Assembly: GCA_036873755.1 (NCBI GenBank)
Contig: JAVTVY010016104.1
Location: 1-64,000, forward strand
Direction of reading: 5' to 3'
Origin: Hanleya hanleyi
Lineage: Eukaryota > Mollusca > Polyplacophora > Lepidopleurida > Hanleyidae
Length of the DNA: 64,000 nt
This document shows positions 33,500-44,849 of this stretch, piece by piece; within the stretch, counting starts at the first letter, position 1, and each line of letters starts with the position of its first letter. The notes beneath the pieces were generated by a model. The model had not been told where the DNA came from. It saw only the letters and a list, made by a program, of their open reading frames with translations, and made no database searches. The translations under genes were made by a program, and so were the position numbers.

Positions 33500-33780
33500 C
33501 AGGAACTTGATAATGTGATGTCTAGCACTGTAATATCACTTGTCTTTATTGCACCATATAAGCGTCCTGTCTGTGAATTGTGTGCTGTCCTCCGTGTTCT
33601 GCAGGGTGGATGGAGGGTGACTGGTTCCATGGTGGTTTAAATATTTCTTCTTTGAAGCAGCAGGTACACAACTTGAATGGGTGGTGATTGTTTGGTTCTT
33701 CGCGATATGACTGAAATATTGTTGAAAGCGACGTTAAATCCTATTCTCACTCACTCACCCACTCACTCACTCACTCATTG
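33500..33780 (+). repeat. SINE-like repeat with (CTCA)n tail, copy 1
   Basis: It starts CAGGAACTTGATAATGTGATG and ends 'gcgacgttaaatcctattct' followed by CTCACTCACTCAC. A second copy is at 36,124-36,382. The end with a tetranucleotide tail resembles a short retroposed element common in gastropod genomes. No polymerase III boxes were recognised. Immediately left, TTCCTGTTGCTTC and GAAGCAACAGGAA form a 13-bp hairpin. Confidence 0.7.
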
Positions 33781-33813
33781 ATTTTGAAGAATTGACAAAT
33801 ATTAACACAAGCG

Positions 33814-34243
33814 GCTAGTCCGTCATTCAATATTCAGTCCTCGTCCATTAACGAATTTCCCCGTCCATAATCCAAAGATCTTATTCGTATAACATTAGCA
33901 AAAAATAAAAAAATAATAATCATATTATACATAAACACAGGCTATAGTTTCCTAAAAGAGAAAAGCGGTCAACAGTTTCCAATGATGGCTTAGAATGTCC
34001 GATGGTTAATAGTGTCCGATTCCTCTCTTCTAACGCGGCCAGGGCTTTCGTCTCACCTTCGAGAAAAGTGTTCGTTCTTAGTTTCTATAGAAAAGGAACT
34101 CTCTTGGCCAGTTAGCCTTCATACCGGCAAGACATCATTATGTATCCTATCGCTGATCAGCATTCTTAAATCCGTCTGATTTTCCTTATAAACGTCGGTA
34201 TCTGGAGAATGATGCGGTCACGCTTTGATTTTGACTGTTCATA
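33814..34243 (-). mobile_element. Penelope-like 3' tail, copy 4, with a small insert
   Basis: It matches the tail of copies 1 and 2 from 'tagtccgtcattcaatattc' to 'cacgctttgattttgactgt'. About 135 bp of unrelated sequence (about 33,986-34,121) interrupts the match between 'gcggtcaacagtttccaatg' and 'accggcaagacatcat'. There is no coding part. Confidence 0.7.
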
Positions 34244-34424
34244 TTGCAACAAATTTTGATTGGTGGATTCTGAGAATCAATTATACGCATATTTCAAGTA
34301 CAAAAAATAACAGTTCTGTATAGAAAAGAAACTGTACAGGATATATTTTCGACTTGGTCATTTTAACCTAAGAATATGTCAGGATATCATAAGGATATAT
34401 CAATGATAGCCTTGAAATTGTTGC

Positions 34425-35345
34425 AAGATATATATCCTGAACTCACAGGATATAGACAGGATATTTAGCTTCAGAATACATCTGGATATCAGCAGGATAT
34501 CATTGTCATTGTATATATCTATTCTATACACATTATTAGGATTAGGAAAGTGGTATCGCAACACACACAATTGTTCGTTAACAAACAGAAACCCAGAACA
34601 CTGTATTTTATTTTACTCCACGTCACGACGAATAAAACACACAACGTGACAAGTAGCTGGTGCAATATGGCTTTTTTCTGTATTTTCGATGAGACTTGTA
34701 AACCTATCCCAGCTATAGAAATTAACAACCCTTCAGCCGAACCTGACGAAAACTCAGAATAGGATTGTTATAAAGCAAACCATTACAGTCTACTGTCTGA
34801 CCAGAGACACGCGCCCATACCATTCTAGCATACATGTACGTCTGTATTGTGAGAGAAAGAGCAGCAAAACGGAACTAGTCGAAGAGTGCCATATCAACAC
34901 TGATCAGAGTGATGAGTGTTTTACGACTACAGGTCATACGTCTGCTCCTGGCCCAATATTTTTAAGTCGTTTGCATCAATATCAACTCTTTGACCTTTGT
35001 CTACCTCGTTTCACCAAATTGTCTGCCAGATGAGAGGGAGGATGGATGAGTGGGTTACTTTTCCTACACATAATCGTTAATTGCTTACAGAACACCAGAA
35101 ACGAGATTACATTATACCACTGAATGGCATGGAATTTAGAATCAAATCCCTCCGCCACGCGCCATCGAACCTAGACCTTCGGGATAGTTCTGCTATTTGG
35201 CGAAGCTTTAGAAGCTGGCAATTGACTGCTTTTCATCTCTCACATATATCAATGTCAACAGAATGCCATTCTCGTGCAGTTTTAACACGAGATGGTAATA
35301 CGCACATCGCGCTATTTTGCTCTAGCAGACGACCAGGTACTTAGA
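34425..35345. repeat. duplicated segment, copy C (modules X-Y)
   Basis: It matches 30,238-31,160. Differences include a short deletion (after 'gaatggcatgga' near 35,133, and again near 35,305). The three copies sit in the same orientation within 5.1 kb. Confidence 0.75.
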
Positions 35346-36123
35346 AATCTCACTATGACTTTCCTAAATGGGTAACTGTTCCGTGCACTCAATGCCCTCA
35401 TACAGTCAAGGGACAAAGGTCAAACCATCACCCTATCAAATCTCCGTATCGAGTGTGCATGCAAGTGATGACGTCACATGACAGTTACGACCCAGATCAA
35501 AGATAGTTTCTCTTCACTAAGGTCGACGTCCATTTCTGGCACACCGATTTGGTGGGGTCGTGAAGTGCATGCGGGCGTTCAGGTGACGTCACGAAGTAGG
35601 TCAACTCCCTATAAATCTCTATAACTTTTCTAGTGCAATGGGGCATGGAGTGCATGGAACTCGGCTGATAATAAAGCCCCCGCTCGCCTGCGTGATATAG
35701 CAAGAAAATATATAATTTAATAAAACTCAATATCGCTTATGCGCCATCGTAGTATTTAGCCTACCTTGATGCAATAGTACAAAATTAGTGATATACAACA
35801 AAACGTAAAGACTTTCCATGGATGACAATTGATGAACAATGAACATTCATTTTCTTTCAACCGAAATTCAAAATACTACAGAAATATATCGTGCCATATA
35901 AGGAATTTTAGTCACAGGCCACAAAGCCATATGATTGGCCATAATGGAATCTGGAACACTTGAAGCACACGCTCCAGTATATGTAACGGCTACATCCAGA
36001 GAGAATACGAAAGAGGAAAGCTGTTGCGCTCGTGACGATGTGAATTAGGATTGATCATGGGGTGTGCCCAGAGAAGATGGATCAGGTGACTCAGGCGTCA
36101 TCTGTAGTAGAGAAAGTGCATTT
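35346..36123. other. no recognisable gene
   Basis: Only short frames. Two TGACGTCAC motifs occur (35,469 and 35,583), with no other structure. Confidence 0.4.
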
Positions 36124-36382
36124 CAGGAACTTGATAATGTGATGTTTAGCACTGCAATATCACTTGTCTTTATTGTACCATGTAAGCGTCCTATCTGTGT
36201 CTTGTGTGCTGTCCTCAGTGTTTTATAGGGTGGATGGAAGGTGTCTGGTTCCATGATGCTTCAAAGAGTTCTTCTTTTAAGTAGCAGAAACGCAACTTGA
36301 CTGGGTGTTGCTTAGTTGGTTTGTCGTGATATGACTGAAATGATGTTGAATGCGACGTTAAATCCTATTCGCCCACTCACTC
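36124..36382 (+). repeat. SINE-like repeat with (CTCA)n tail, copy 2
   Basis: It aligns end to end with 33,500-33,780, including 'atatcacttgtctttattg' and the terminal 'gcgacgttaaatcctattc' plus CACTCACTC. Divergence between the two copies is roughly a tenth or more, so both are old. Confidence 0.7.
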
Positions 36383-37356
36383 CTGGCATGGGTGCGTAAT
36401 TGTGTGGGTATATTTGATCCATACTATAGGTTCAATGTACGGATTCTGTGGAAATCTCTCGCTGTGCTGAGTCACACAGAGTGTCCTGGCCGTGGAGTGA
36501 CTGTGGCGTCAGTTTGCGCAGGCGCAGTGGAGAAGAAGTAGAAAACAATGTTCGTGTGCGCATGTGAGTGGTTGGGCGATAGATGGACCATATTACGTGG
36601 TCTAAATACGACTTACGTTGTGTCCAAGTGAAGTTCGCGTTGCATAGAATAAGACTGGTGAGTTGTTAGGGTCGTGGTGTTACGTCTAGCTAGGACAGTG
36701 GGTACAATGAGTAAGCGTTTTTGTCGATATGTTCGCCGTACTTGGGATGGTATTTCTCACAGGTATTTGTTCCGAATACGAACTTGCATTCTATATTTAT
36801 AAATGCTCCCTCATTTGAGCTGGATTTTTTTTCTACCTGGCCGTCACAAAGTTCATTCATTTTCCATCAAATGGCTTGATAGGGCTATTACATCATCGCT
36901 CTGAAATTTGTGTCTAATACCACTCAAGCCGGTGGTAGGGACCGTGTGGACATTTCACGCAATATGTCCACATGAACAATGAGAGCTGGAACCTTGCTGA
37001 ACGGTGATCAGTCCTTTGACCAAATACTCGACATATACATATCCCTAGGATTTAAATTATCGTTATGATTCGGAATCGAACCATACGCGTACACCAAACC
37101 TCGGTAGATATAATACGACAGCATCACGCATCGCGACGAAAATAGAATAATCCATTTTTCATCACACAGCATCTTTCACTTATAAAGATATTGTGCGGAC
37201 GTCACATGGTCTCTGTAAATTCTCCCGCGTGATTACATGTGGCCTGTCCAAGTTTCAACCAGATACTTTGTCATCTCGATTGGGAATTGCATAGCCAAGT
37301 ACTCTATACAGGTACATCAAATATGCTACTGATCTTGACAAAAAAAGAGTTAATAA
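36383..37356. other. no recognisable gene
   Basis: Unique-looking sequence. A B-box-like GGTTCGATTCC is present on the minus strand near 37,075, without a convincing A box. Confidence 0.4.
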
Positions 37357-37928
37357 TGTATGTGTCTTTTTCTTATTCCACACTACATCCGGTTTATTAC
37401 AATCACAAATCCAACGCAAATCATAAGTTAATTCATAGGAGAACGCATGTATTCGTAATGTACCAATAGGCTACATAGGATACAGCACCATAACACAGTA
37501 ATTCCCATTCAATCCATTACTGCTTATATATGGACAGTGACTCCTTACTAGAAGTAGGCTACCCCTATGATGGTATGGTAGGCACATGTGAGTCCGCTAT
37601 TCTGTAGTTGGTAGAAATGCACTTTATTAGTATATGGCCAAAATTAGGGTAAATCCCAGACTGCATGTTATAGCCTAACCGTACCTGACAAAACCCTGGA
37701 GCTATCTGATTCAATTTCCCCTCCACATGTGCTTATGTAGCCTTTAATCATATGCCCATGTTTAGCCAATCAAAATACAATACTTTCTACAGAGCAAAAT
37801 AGGACGGAAATATTTTACATTTCAATTGTAAATATGTAATTATCTGACAATACTTGTGGAAAGATTACAGCATATATAAGGAGCGTTTTCCATTTAAGGA
37901 TAAAACTATCATTGATATTAAGTATGCA
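37357..37928 (-). repeat. Gypsy 3' LTR
   Basis: It aligns with 41,744-42,339 in the same orientation, e.g. 'cttattccacactacatccg' against 'tttattccatatcatatccg', and 'gactccttactagaagtagg' against 'gactccttactgaaagtagg'. On the minus strand it begins TGCATACTTAATA and ends ACATACA. Confidence 0.65.
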
Positions 37929-37929
37929 C

Positions 37930-38540
37930 TCTTCGCAATGGAGTAATCAGAGTATGTCCTCCATACGTCTCTCAAACGTGGGCGGAGCATTTATCAATCC
38001 AAGAGGCATAACTGTGAATTGATACAGACCCTGTCTGGTGGGAACACGGTCTCTTGCTAATCTTCTACAGCTAAGGGAATTTGCCAGAACCCGGAGTGTA
38101 CTTCTAGACAACTAACCCAACGGACACCAGAGAGAGCCCAAGCTCTCGTCAACCATCGGCAGAGGATACGTATCTTTTTGAGTCACACCATTCAGCCTTC
38201 GAAAGTCTATGCAGAATCTGCTGCTCCAGTCCTTTTTGAGCAGAGAACAATAGGAGAGACGCATGGACTAGTGTATGGTTCAATGATACCACGACTACTC
38301 ATATTCTGTAAATCTTCTTTCTCGATGGTTTGTTCTCCGAGTGGTAGTCCTCGGGGTGGTTGTCTGATAGGTGCTGGATTTCTTGTATTATGGTGTTTCA
38401 CCCGATTTTTGCAGCCGAGGTCACCTGGAGACTTTGCAAATACTAATTGGTTTCTGCTGATGAATTCTGCCAATTCCGTTTGTTCTTCAGAGTTTAGAGT
38501 TGAACTTCGTATCGTAATATCCTGAAGATGCTCAGACACG
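37930..38540 (-). pseudogene. Gypsy reverse transcriptase N-terminal fragment
   Basis: The minus-strand frame 38,207-38,539 has the connection upstream of the Ty3/Gypsy reverse transcriptase: FISRNQLVFAKSPGDLG, PIRQPPRGLPLGE and [17 protein letters not shown]. Further down in broken frames, the segment for the 'DFRRLN...YPLP' region and the 'FTVMPLGLINAPPTF' region can be seen to about 37,940. The catalytic YxDD box is missing because the element jumps directly into its 3' LTR. Confidence 0.75.
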
Positions 38541-38892
38541 GAATTGGATGGCAGAACTAGATATTGCTACACACTCTATATCGCTAGCACTGTCAGCTTC
38601 ATAAAATGATTGGCCCTAGTCGTGTTCCTAGATAAAGTCTAACGTCAGCACTGTTGCGCTTAATGGTTTAGATTGACAATTTTGGCGACCGTGTATCAAC
38701 TATACAATTCACCGCTGGGATACTTTTCTCTTGAAACAGTTCTATGGAAGGTTAAACAACTCCAGATGCAGCTGGGCACTCACCCTTTAATATACTTATC
38801 CACACTATTGAGTGCTCGGTTGCTGCAGTAGACTCACGGACCTGTAACTTACAGGTCATCTTTGCCTCTCCACCTATTTAACAAGGTATTGA
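38541..38892. other. Gypsy internal sequence, undefined
   Basis: Sequence between the dispersed repeat and the reverse transcriptase fragment, full of stops on both strands. It may be the decayed linker between protease and reverse transcriptase. Confidence 0.35.
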
Positions 38893-39147
38893 AGCAACCT
38901 GTAACCATTTCGGTCATCTATACGCGGTAAGACTGACCCTGGGATCGTGTGTATCCATTTCAGACTACTTTCGGCAATCGCAAGAGGGAATTTCCAGAAA
39001 TCAATACCACGTGACTTCGTCAGCCAATCCGCTAAAGTCTACCGACGTAACCCCAACGTAACCCGCCATTTTCGAGTCATGTGATGATCTACTTGTTCAA
39101 AATTACAGATCTACCACACCTCTTGGATGATACAAAAGTTATTCATA
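38893..39147 (-). repeat. dispersed repeat, copy 2 (inverted relative to 1-255)
   Basis: Reverse-complement match to 1-255. It lies inside the Gypsy element between the protease and reverse transcriptase fragments. It is either a later insertion or a part of this Gypsy family of which copy 1 would be another fragment. Confidence 0.7.
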
Positions 39148-39474
39148 CCTATATATTTTGTAAGCCCAGGCAATATCTGTTTCCGAGGTATGTATGAAAA
39201 CCTGTAATTTATCAGAGTTTTCGAGTCGGTTCTCCGCCGGATGAAGGCCGAACAAAATCCGGTAAAACACCGGATATCGCTCCGCGATAATGGAGACACA
39301 CGATTCGCAAGCCATCTTATGGATGGCGAAGTGTACGCAAATGGGTATTGAAGCTCCTCCGGTCTCCAATCTCAGCCACCTGTAATCAATCGTGGAAATA
39401 TACTTTAATGGGAGGTCTTGCCCCAGCATACCCGGAATAATAATGTCACAAATTTCAATACTGTGTTGATACAT
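39139..39474 (-). pseudogene. Gypsy protease, C-terminal part
   Basis: The minus-strand frame reads MYQHSIEICDIIIPGMLGQD, matching the 'ILG.DFL' box that follows the active site in retroviral-type aspartic proteases, then a decayed segment. Its partner half lies at 40,926-41,168, across the nested Penelope insertion. Confidence 0.55.
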
Positions 39475-39494
39475 TGTACATCCAAGCTGTATTT

Positions 39495-40890
39495 TAACGA
39501 CTTTACAGCAGAACTCAAATGAATTAAGAATTCTGTTCAGCGATACGAATTTGATTCTTTGGAGCCGGCATCATTTAAAACTGCTGACCGCATATCTCTT
39601 GCAGGAAACTAGCCTACTTTTATGTATACTATGATTGCGTTTTAAAATTTATCGCTAATGCTGTTATATGAATTAAGGATAGCTATCCCCTTAGAGGGTC
39701 AAAATTGGTCATTTTTTATTTATTTCTTCATTCAAATATTCACTATTTCCTCTAACATTTGGTGAAAAAATGAAATCAAAATTATAAATTGAAGTGCTTC
39801 AATATTAGGATTAAAAATTTAGTTTCCGAGGCACTGGAACAATTAAACAGATTGCCTTAGCTTGGGCTTGGCTACTATTATTTTGTCTGTTAAATTTCCC
39901 TTTCCAAAACTCATTTCCGCAGTATTATGGTAAGCTAATGATCTATTAGTCCTACTTATTTACATTAATGTACCCCCTTCTGATCAAAACCATGCAAACA
40001 TCCTTATTTTTGTTTCTAATTATGACAGCGACACTTCAGACACCCGCCGCGAAGTAATCTACACAGGTGTGAACAAGTTTTAGCAGGTGTTTAAAGTTTA
40101 AATTGGACTTTAAACCGACTTGATGAAAAAAACCTTAGTGTAATAGTTATCCAGAATGAACAGGAATTCGAGTAGGTCCCATTGGACAGACTAAAAATGT
40201 ATTTGACAATAGAATTCAAGCAAAAAATAGAGATTAATTCATCAGATGTATTGCTGGACACATTTTGCCCAATTTCTAGCCTTTCATTTTTGTACAAAAT
40301 CCGAGATTTAAACGTTTATTTCTCGAAAAGTATCCATGCTACGCTTTTTAAATTTGGCATGCTTGTTACTTATAAGGTGATCTAGTAAACCCTATCTCAC
40401 TTTTTGTAAGTTCGGATTAGTTTTTTAATTATTCAACTTTTAAGACAAACGACCGTTAAAAAGTACATTTTTTCAATTTATTTTAGTAAAATAGCTATAA
40501 AAACAAAACCAGGCAAAAATTTAAAAAAATGAGATACAGTTTACTAGTTCGAATTGTCTCCTACCAAGGTATACCATCAAAGTTGAAACAAGACCAACAG
40601 TTTTCATGAAATTTCAATTGAAAAATGGACGCTATTGTTTTCATTTAAATTTTTTAAAATTGGAATATTTTCTACACAGTAGCAGCGTCAGTTATACAAG
40701 TCATATAGTTGGAATCCCTACGATGTATGCTTTCATAAAATATATAGTTTATTATGGTTATCTTGTATATTTATTGATACAGACGACAAATTGTCATGGG
40801 GGTGCAAAAACTGCCTCTAAGGGGATAGCTATCCTTAAGTGTTTGGATTATGGACGCGGAAATTCTTTAATGAACGCTTGTATTTCAACA
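39495..40890 (+). mobile_element. Penelope-like 3' tail, copy 5, split by a TTAA element
   Basis: The left part (39,495-39,676) and right part (from 40,839) align with adjacent portions of the Penelope tail seen in copies 1 and 2: 'gcaggaaactagcctac' on the left and 'tttggattatggacgcgga' on the right. The gap between them is exactly the 1,158-bp TTAA element. Orientation is plus, opposite to the host Gypsy. Confidence 0.75.
39677..40834. mobile_element. 1,158-bp TTAA element with palindromic termini
   Basis: TTAA lies at 39,673-39,676 and 40,835-40,838. The inverted ends begin GGATAGCTATCCCCTTAGAG, and the first 12 bases GGATAGCTATCC are themselves a perfect palindrome. The interior is AT-rich with no coding signature. 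It is a non-autonomous piggyBac- or Kolobok-type element. The occupied site is verified by the uninterrupted Penelope tails elsewhere in the window. Confidence 0.85.
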
Positions 40891-40925
40891 TTTTCTCCCT
40901 GGATATTATTAGATAATGCTCCAAA

Positions 40926-41168
40926 TTATGGTCTCACATCTGTGGGTTTACACTTAAATACCTCCCGAGACAGCAGCGAAGTTGACCCAATATCGACTAT
41001 AAGTGTACTGGTTTCTACCATTCTGTCAATGAAGGCCGTCACAAATAAGCCATTATCCCATTTGTCAATCCGGTTGCTAAGCTGACAAATTCGAATTATT
41101 CCTCTTTGGTTATCCAAGTCATTATCCTCCTGTCCAACACTCTCTGTAACCTGTTTTTCGCTGTTCAA
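40926..41168 (-). pseudogene. Gypsy protease, active-site part
   Basis: The minus-strand frame has NGLFVTAFIDRMVETSTLIV followed by DIGSTSLLSREVF, the retropepsin active-site region with DIGS in place of DTG/DSG. The change of the central threonine to isoleucine would be expected to impair catalysis. The frame is cut at the Penelope insertion. Upstream (41,202-41,438) the minus-strand frame is open but unrecognised. Confidence 0.6.
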
Positions 41169-41743
41169 TTCATCTCCATCTCCATCTCGTTCTCCTTTGG
41201 CTTATAAGTGAGACGGGTCCTCGTTTCCCTGAGAAATTGACCTAGTCATAAGCATTTCAGGTGGTGGACTGATTTTGTGGGCAGACCCGACAATAAAGGC
41301 CGACTGCTCCTCAAATAAAACAGTCCCTCCCTCCCCGCCGGTAACTAGAATTACGGCTATTGTGGTAGCCGTTATTTGTACGGTACCTCTTTTTGGCGCG
41401 AAGAATGAATTTCTTTCCTCTGTTAGCTTGATCCACATCGGAGGTCAAAAACGGATGGTGTTTGAAAAGTTAGGCTTTATTTCGTTTTTGAGAATCTTTT
41501 CAATTTTCCCCACTTTCCTCTCTTTCTATGTCATACAAGTCAGGGTATCGTAGAAAATTAAAAACTGTAGTAACTTCGTCTTGACATCAATGGGAATGAC
41601 TTTATCGAGTCAACGATGAGAGAATTTTATTTAGGAATAATAAAATATCGATGTGAAAAAAACACCTCTCAACGTATTTATTGATTTTCATAATTTATCG
41701 AAAATATAGGCATCTACCATCCAATATCTCACTGGCCAGGCAA

Positions 41744-42339
41744 TGTAACCCTTTCCTTTATTCCATATCATATCCGGATTATTACCATCACAAAGGCAAC
41801 GCAAGTCGTAAGTGAATTGAAAAAGGGAACAATTTTCATTTATTCGTAATTCCCATTCGATGAAATGCTATTTAATAAGAATAGCGACTCCTTACTGAAA
41901 GTAGGCTACTCTTATGAGGATACGGTAGGCACAGCTGTGAGTGGGGGTGAGAGATAGCTATTCTGCAGGTCGTGTAAACATAGCCGTATATACAGATACC
42001 TCAATGGATACGGATATATGAATCGCTCCAGTGCACTTTTTTTTAGTATGTGGCCAAAATTAGAGTAAATCCCAGACAGCATGTTATAGCCTACCCGTAT
42101 CTGAACAGTAGCTATCTGATTCAATCTCCCCTCAACATCTGTGTATATAGGCCTATCCTTCAATCACGTGCCCACGATTAAGGAATCAAAATACAGAACC
42201 TTCGCCAGAGCAAAACGAGAACGGAACTATTTTACATTTAAAATGTAAATATATAATTATCTAGCGATAATTGTGGAGAGCTTGTAGCAAATATGAGAAG
42301 CATTTTCCCTTAAGTTTAAATAGCTGCACTTAATATGTA
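41744..42339 (-). repeat. Gypsy 5' LTR
   Basis: It aligns with the 3' LTR at 37,357-37,928 and ends TACA on the minus strand. Just inside, TGGCCAGTGAG could be a primer-binding site, but the tRNA is not identified. At its outer end a 26-bp unit (tgtattgtaaaggacacatt...) is duplicated at 42,336 and 42,362. Confidence 0.6.
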
Positions 42340-42388
42340 TTGTAAAGGACACATTAAAAATTGTATTGTAAAGGACACATTAAAAACC

Positions 42389-43272
42389 GCTCCCAACTTC
42401 GGACTTCTGCCACACATGTAGGCGAGCGAAAATCGAGGATGTTTCTCGATTTTCTACTAAAAAATTTGCATAGCAAATGTTTCACTTGTAGGTCAAGTAG
42501 GTCACGTCACATAGAGGGACACAACCACATGGTTATATGGGCGACGAGAGGGCCGAATCAAACACATCATATATCGATTAAGCGAAGATACGAAGGGCAC
42601 GCCAACATTGTCTGAAACAGGAAGAAGAACAACAACAACACGGTACCGGTATAGCATTTGTCCATGTGCAGGGACGCCACAAATAAATCAATAATATAGT
42701 TTTACGTATATTAGGCTACCCTACCCATAAAGTGCCGGAGTTGTTCGCTTTTATCATACGAGCATAGGAATGAAGATGCTCCTGTTTAGGCAGATCAATA
42801 TATTAAACGCTTCGTGGGATGGAATTGCATTGTCTGCTTTGTTGACGTCAGATAACAGAAGAGCATTTTTGTTGGAGGGGGGGGGGGGAGCCTTTTCATT
42901 TCTTATAAATTGCTGCAGGGTTTCCCTCTCTAGCTGCTCAGTGAAGTGTAAAATACTTCTATGAGGTAATATGCAAAAGTACAATCTTATAGCCTGTAAT
43001 TTAAAAAAAAATAATTTACCCATCATGTTAATTGGGGGTTAAGTCATTGAGCTAAACATTTCCACAATAATAGTAGGATAGCCTTAATGTATAACCTCCG
43101 GAGAAAAGCATCAAGTTATATTCACTATAGCAGCCATGAAAACTTTCAAATATATACACATTTCATAAAAGTACAAGAAAGTTATTGTGTCAGCCTATGG
43201 CCATTAAAAAAAACAACATATGACCTAGCCAATGCCTAGGTGTGACAGTAGTTAGGCCTATCCCTTTGAAAG
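42389..43272. other. no gene; presumed 3' flank of zinc-finger gene 1
   Basis: No repeats shared with the window except a G-run (42,877-42,888) and poly-A tracts. It lies directly downstream of the zinc-finger gene on the minus strand and may contain its 3' untranslated region. Confidence 0.4.
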
Positions 43273-44849
43273 CTAAGCATAGTAACTTGCATCGAATGAC
43301 ATGGACATGGCGTTTCTGTCCCTGTCAGATTGCGTTAAACCACTTGTTAGGTAGGACATATTGTAGGATTCCATTGGTACGTGTAAACTCATGTCGATTG
43401 GGAATGCGCCCCTGTACTCAGTCTCGTGTTGACTTCCGTCAGCAGATCCCTGCATGGGGTCGACTTTAACATGGTCCCCAGTCCCAGTCGTCGTATTATG
43501 GTGACATTTTATGTGCACCTTCAGACTGGTACGCTGTGAGAATGACTTTCCACAAGATGTACACTGGTATGGTTTCTCTCCAGTGTGTAACCTCATATGA
43601 GACTTGAGGTAACTCAGTTCGGCAAACCTATTTCCACACACTGTACATAAGTGTGGCTTTTCTCCAGTGTGTTTCCTCACGTGACGTTGAAGTTCGCCTA
43701 GCTGCCTGAAGGCATCACCACAGATCTTACATTTGTACGGTGTCTCTCCAGTGTGAGTCCTTGTGTGACTCTGGAAAGCTGACACTTGTTTGAAGGCTTT
43801 TCCACAGTCTGTACACAGGTATGGCCTTTCACCAGTGTGAACACGCTGGTGTACAATCAGTGCTGCCTGATTGGGGAATGATCTTCCGCACGTCTTGCAT
43901 AGCCGTGCAGGAGTTCTGGGCTGATTCGAAGGAACCGGAATGGATTTCGTTTTCTGGCTGTGGTTGAATAAGTGCTCCTCGAAAGCATCTCTTGCCTTGA
44001 ACATCTCCCCACAAGCTGTACACACAAAGGGCATCTGGTCTACATGACTTTTCAGGTGGAAAGACAGATCTTCCATGTTTTGGAACGATTCTAAACAAGT
44101 TGCACACTTGAATTTTTCGTTCTTCAATATTGGAGAACCGGTACGTCTTGGTGGCCTTCCTCTGACTGACATATTGGGTTTTGAGCGCATTTGTGTTGAT
44201 GAAGCTGGATGAACCGCTTGAGCGGTTGGTTCTGCTTTCTTATGAGCAATTCTTGGCGATGTCCTGGACTTCACAAGACTTAGAAATTTGGATCTTTTCT
44301 TACTGGGAGATTCATGTTTTTTCATGTGCATTTCTAGAGTACAGTTCTCAGTAAACACTTCACCACATATTGAACAATAAATCCATTTAGATTCCGAGTC
44401 TTTCTGACCCTGATCTCTCGTAGCATCGCCTTTTATTTGATCATCTCCATGTTCAGATTCGTCCACTTGATCACTCATTGTGTCCCCTTCTTCACTGCTT
44501 GTCTCCCCTCCACCCTCGATTGCTTTCCTCTGTCCATAAGTTGTCTCTTCTTCTTCACTAATTCCCTCTTCTTCATTGCTTGTCTCCCCTTCTTCCCCCA
44601 TTGCTCCCCCTTTTCCATCAGTTGTCTCCTCTTGTCCATTGATTGTCTCCCCTTGTCTATTGCTATGTTTTGCATTTCCCTTCAATGGAAATTTTGACTG
44701 TTCTGCTTCGTCATTATGTAGATGTTTCGAGGCACAGCCAGCTTCATCAACGTTCAATTCATCTGGTACTTTTGAATTTATTGCTTCTTCTTGCACTCCA
44801 AAGCTTGATGGAGTCAAACCCATATATGCCTGTTCATGCTTCTTGATCC
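43273..44849 (-). CDS. C2H2 zinc-finger protein 1, last exon (8 fingers)
   Basis: The terminal exon on the minus strand encodes 524 residues. It begins at acceptor TTTCACTCCAG (44,850-44,851) in phase 1, which joins in frame to the exon at 45,805-45,989. The ATG at 44,872-44,874 lies inside the intron and is not the start. Order: acidic N-terminal part with degenerate 7-residue repeats (GETINGQ, EETTDGK), finger 1 (YCSICGEVF), a basic linker, fingers 2-3, a second linker, then fingers 4-8 joined by TGE(R/K/T)P linkers, typical of DNA binding. The C-terminus is short and lacks fingers. The product is probably a nuclear sequence-specific DNA-binding regulator. No KRAB, BTB or SCAN domain is visible. 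Confidence 0.9.

Larger units (their letters stand above)
37357..42339 (-). mobile_element. Ty3/Gypsy LTR retrotransposon, deleted and nested
   Basis: Direct repeats of about 570-595 bp (37,357-37,928 and 41,744-42,339) have TG...CA termini on the minus strand. They enclose protease and reverse transcriptase sequence on that strand, so they are read as LTRs. The 5' LTR is on the right. The internal part is heavily deleted: no gag was recognised, and the reverse transcriptase runs straight into the 3' LTR. The protease region is split by a Penelope tail (39,495-40,890). The dispersed repeat at 38,893-39,147 is also inside. LTR divergence is substantial, so the insertion is old. Confidence 0.7.

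Noticed and set aside
1..39147. A single giant element bounded by the inverted repeat at 1-255 and 38,893-39,147
   Set aside because: The right copy lies inside a Gypsy element whose LTRs (37,357 and 42,339) straddle it, so a boundary there would cut the Gypsy in two. Two fragments of a dispersed repeat explain the data better.
40606..41085. 159-codon plus-strand ORF as a gene
   Set aside because: It runs across the junction of the TTAA element, the Penelope tail and Gypsy protease antisense sequence, so it is an accidental fusion of three unrelated pieces.
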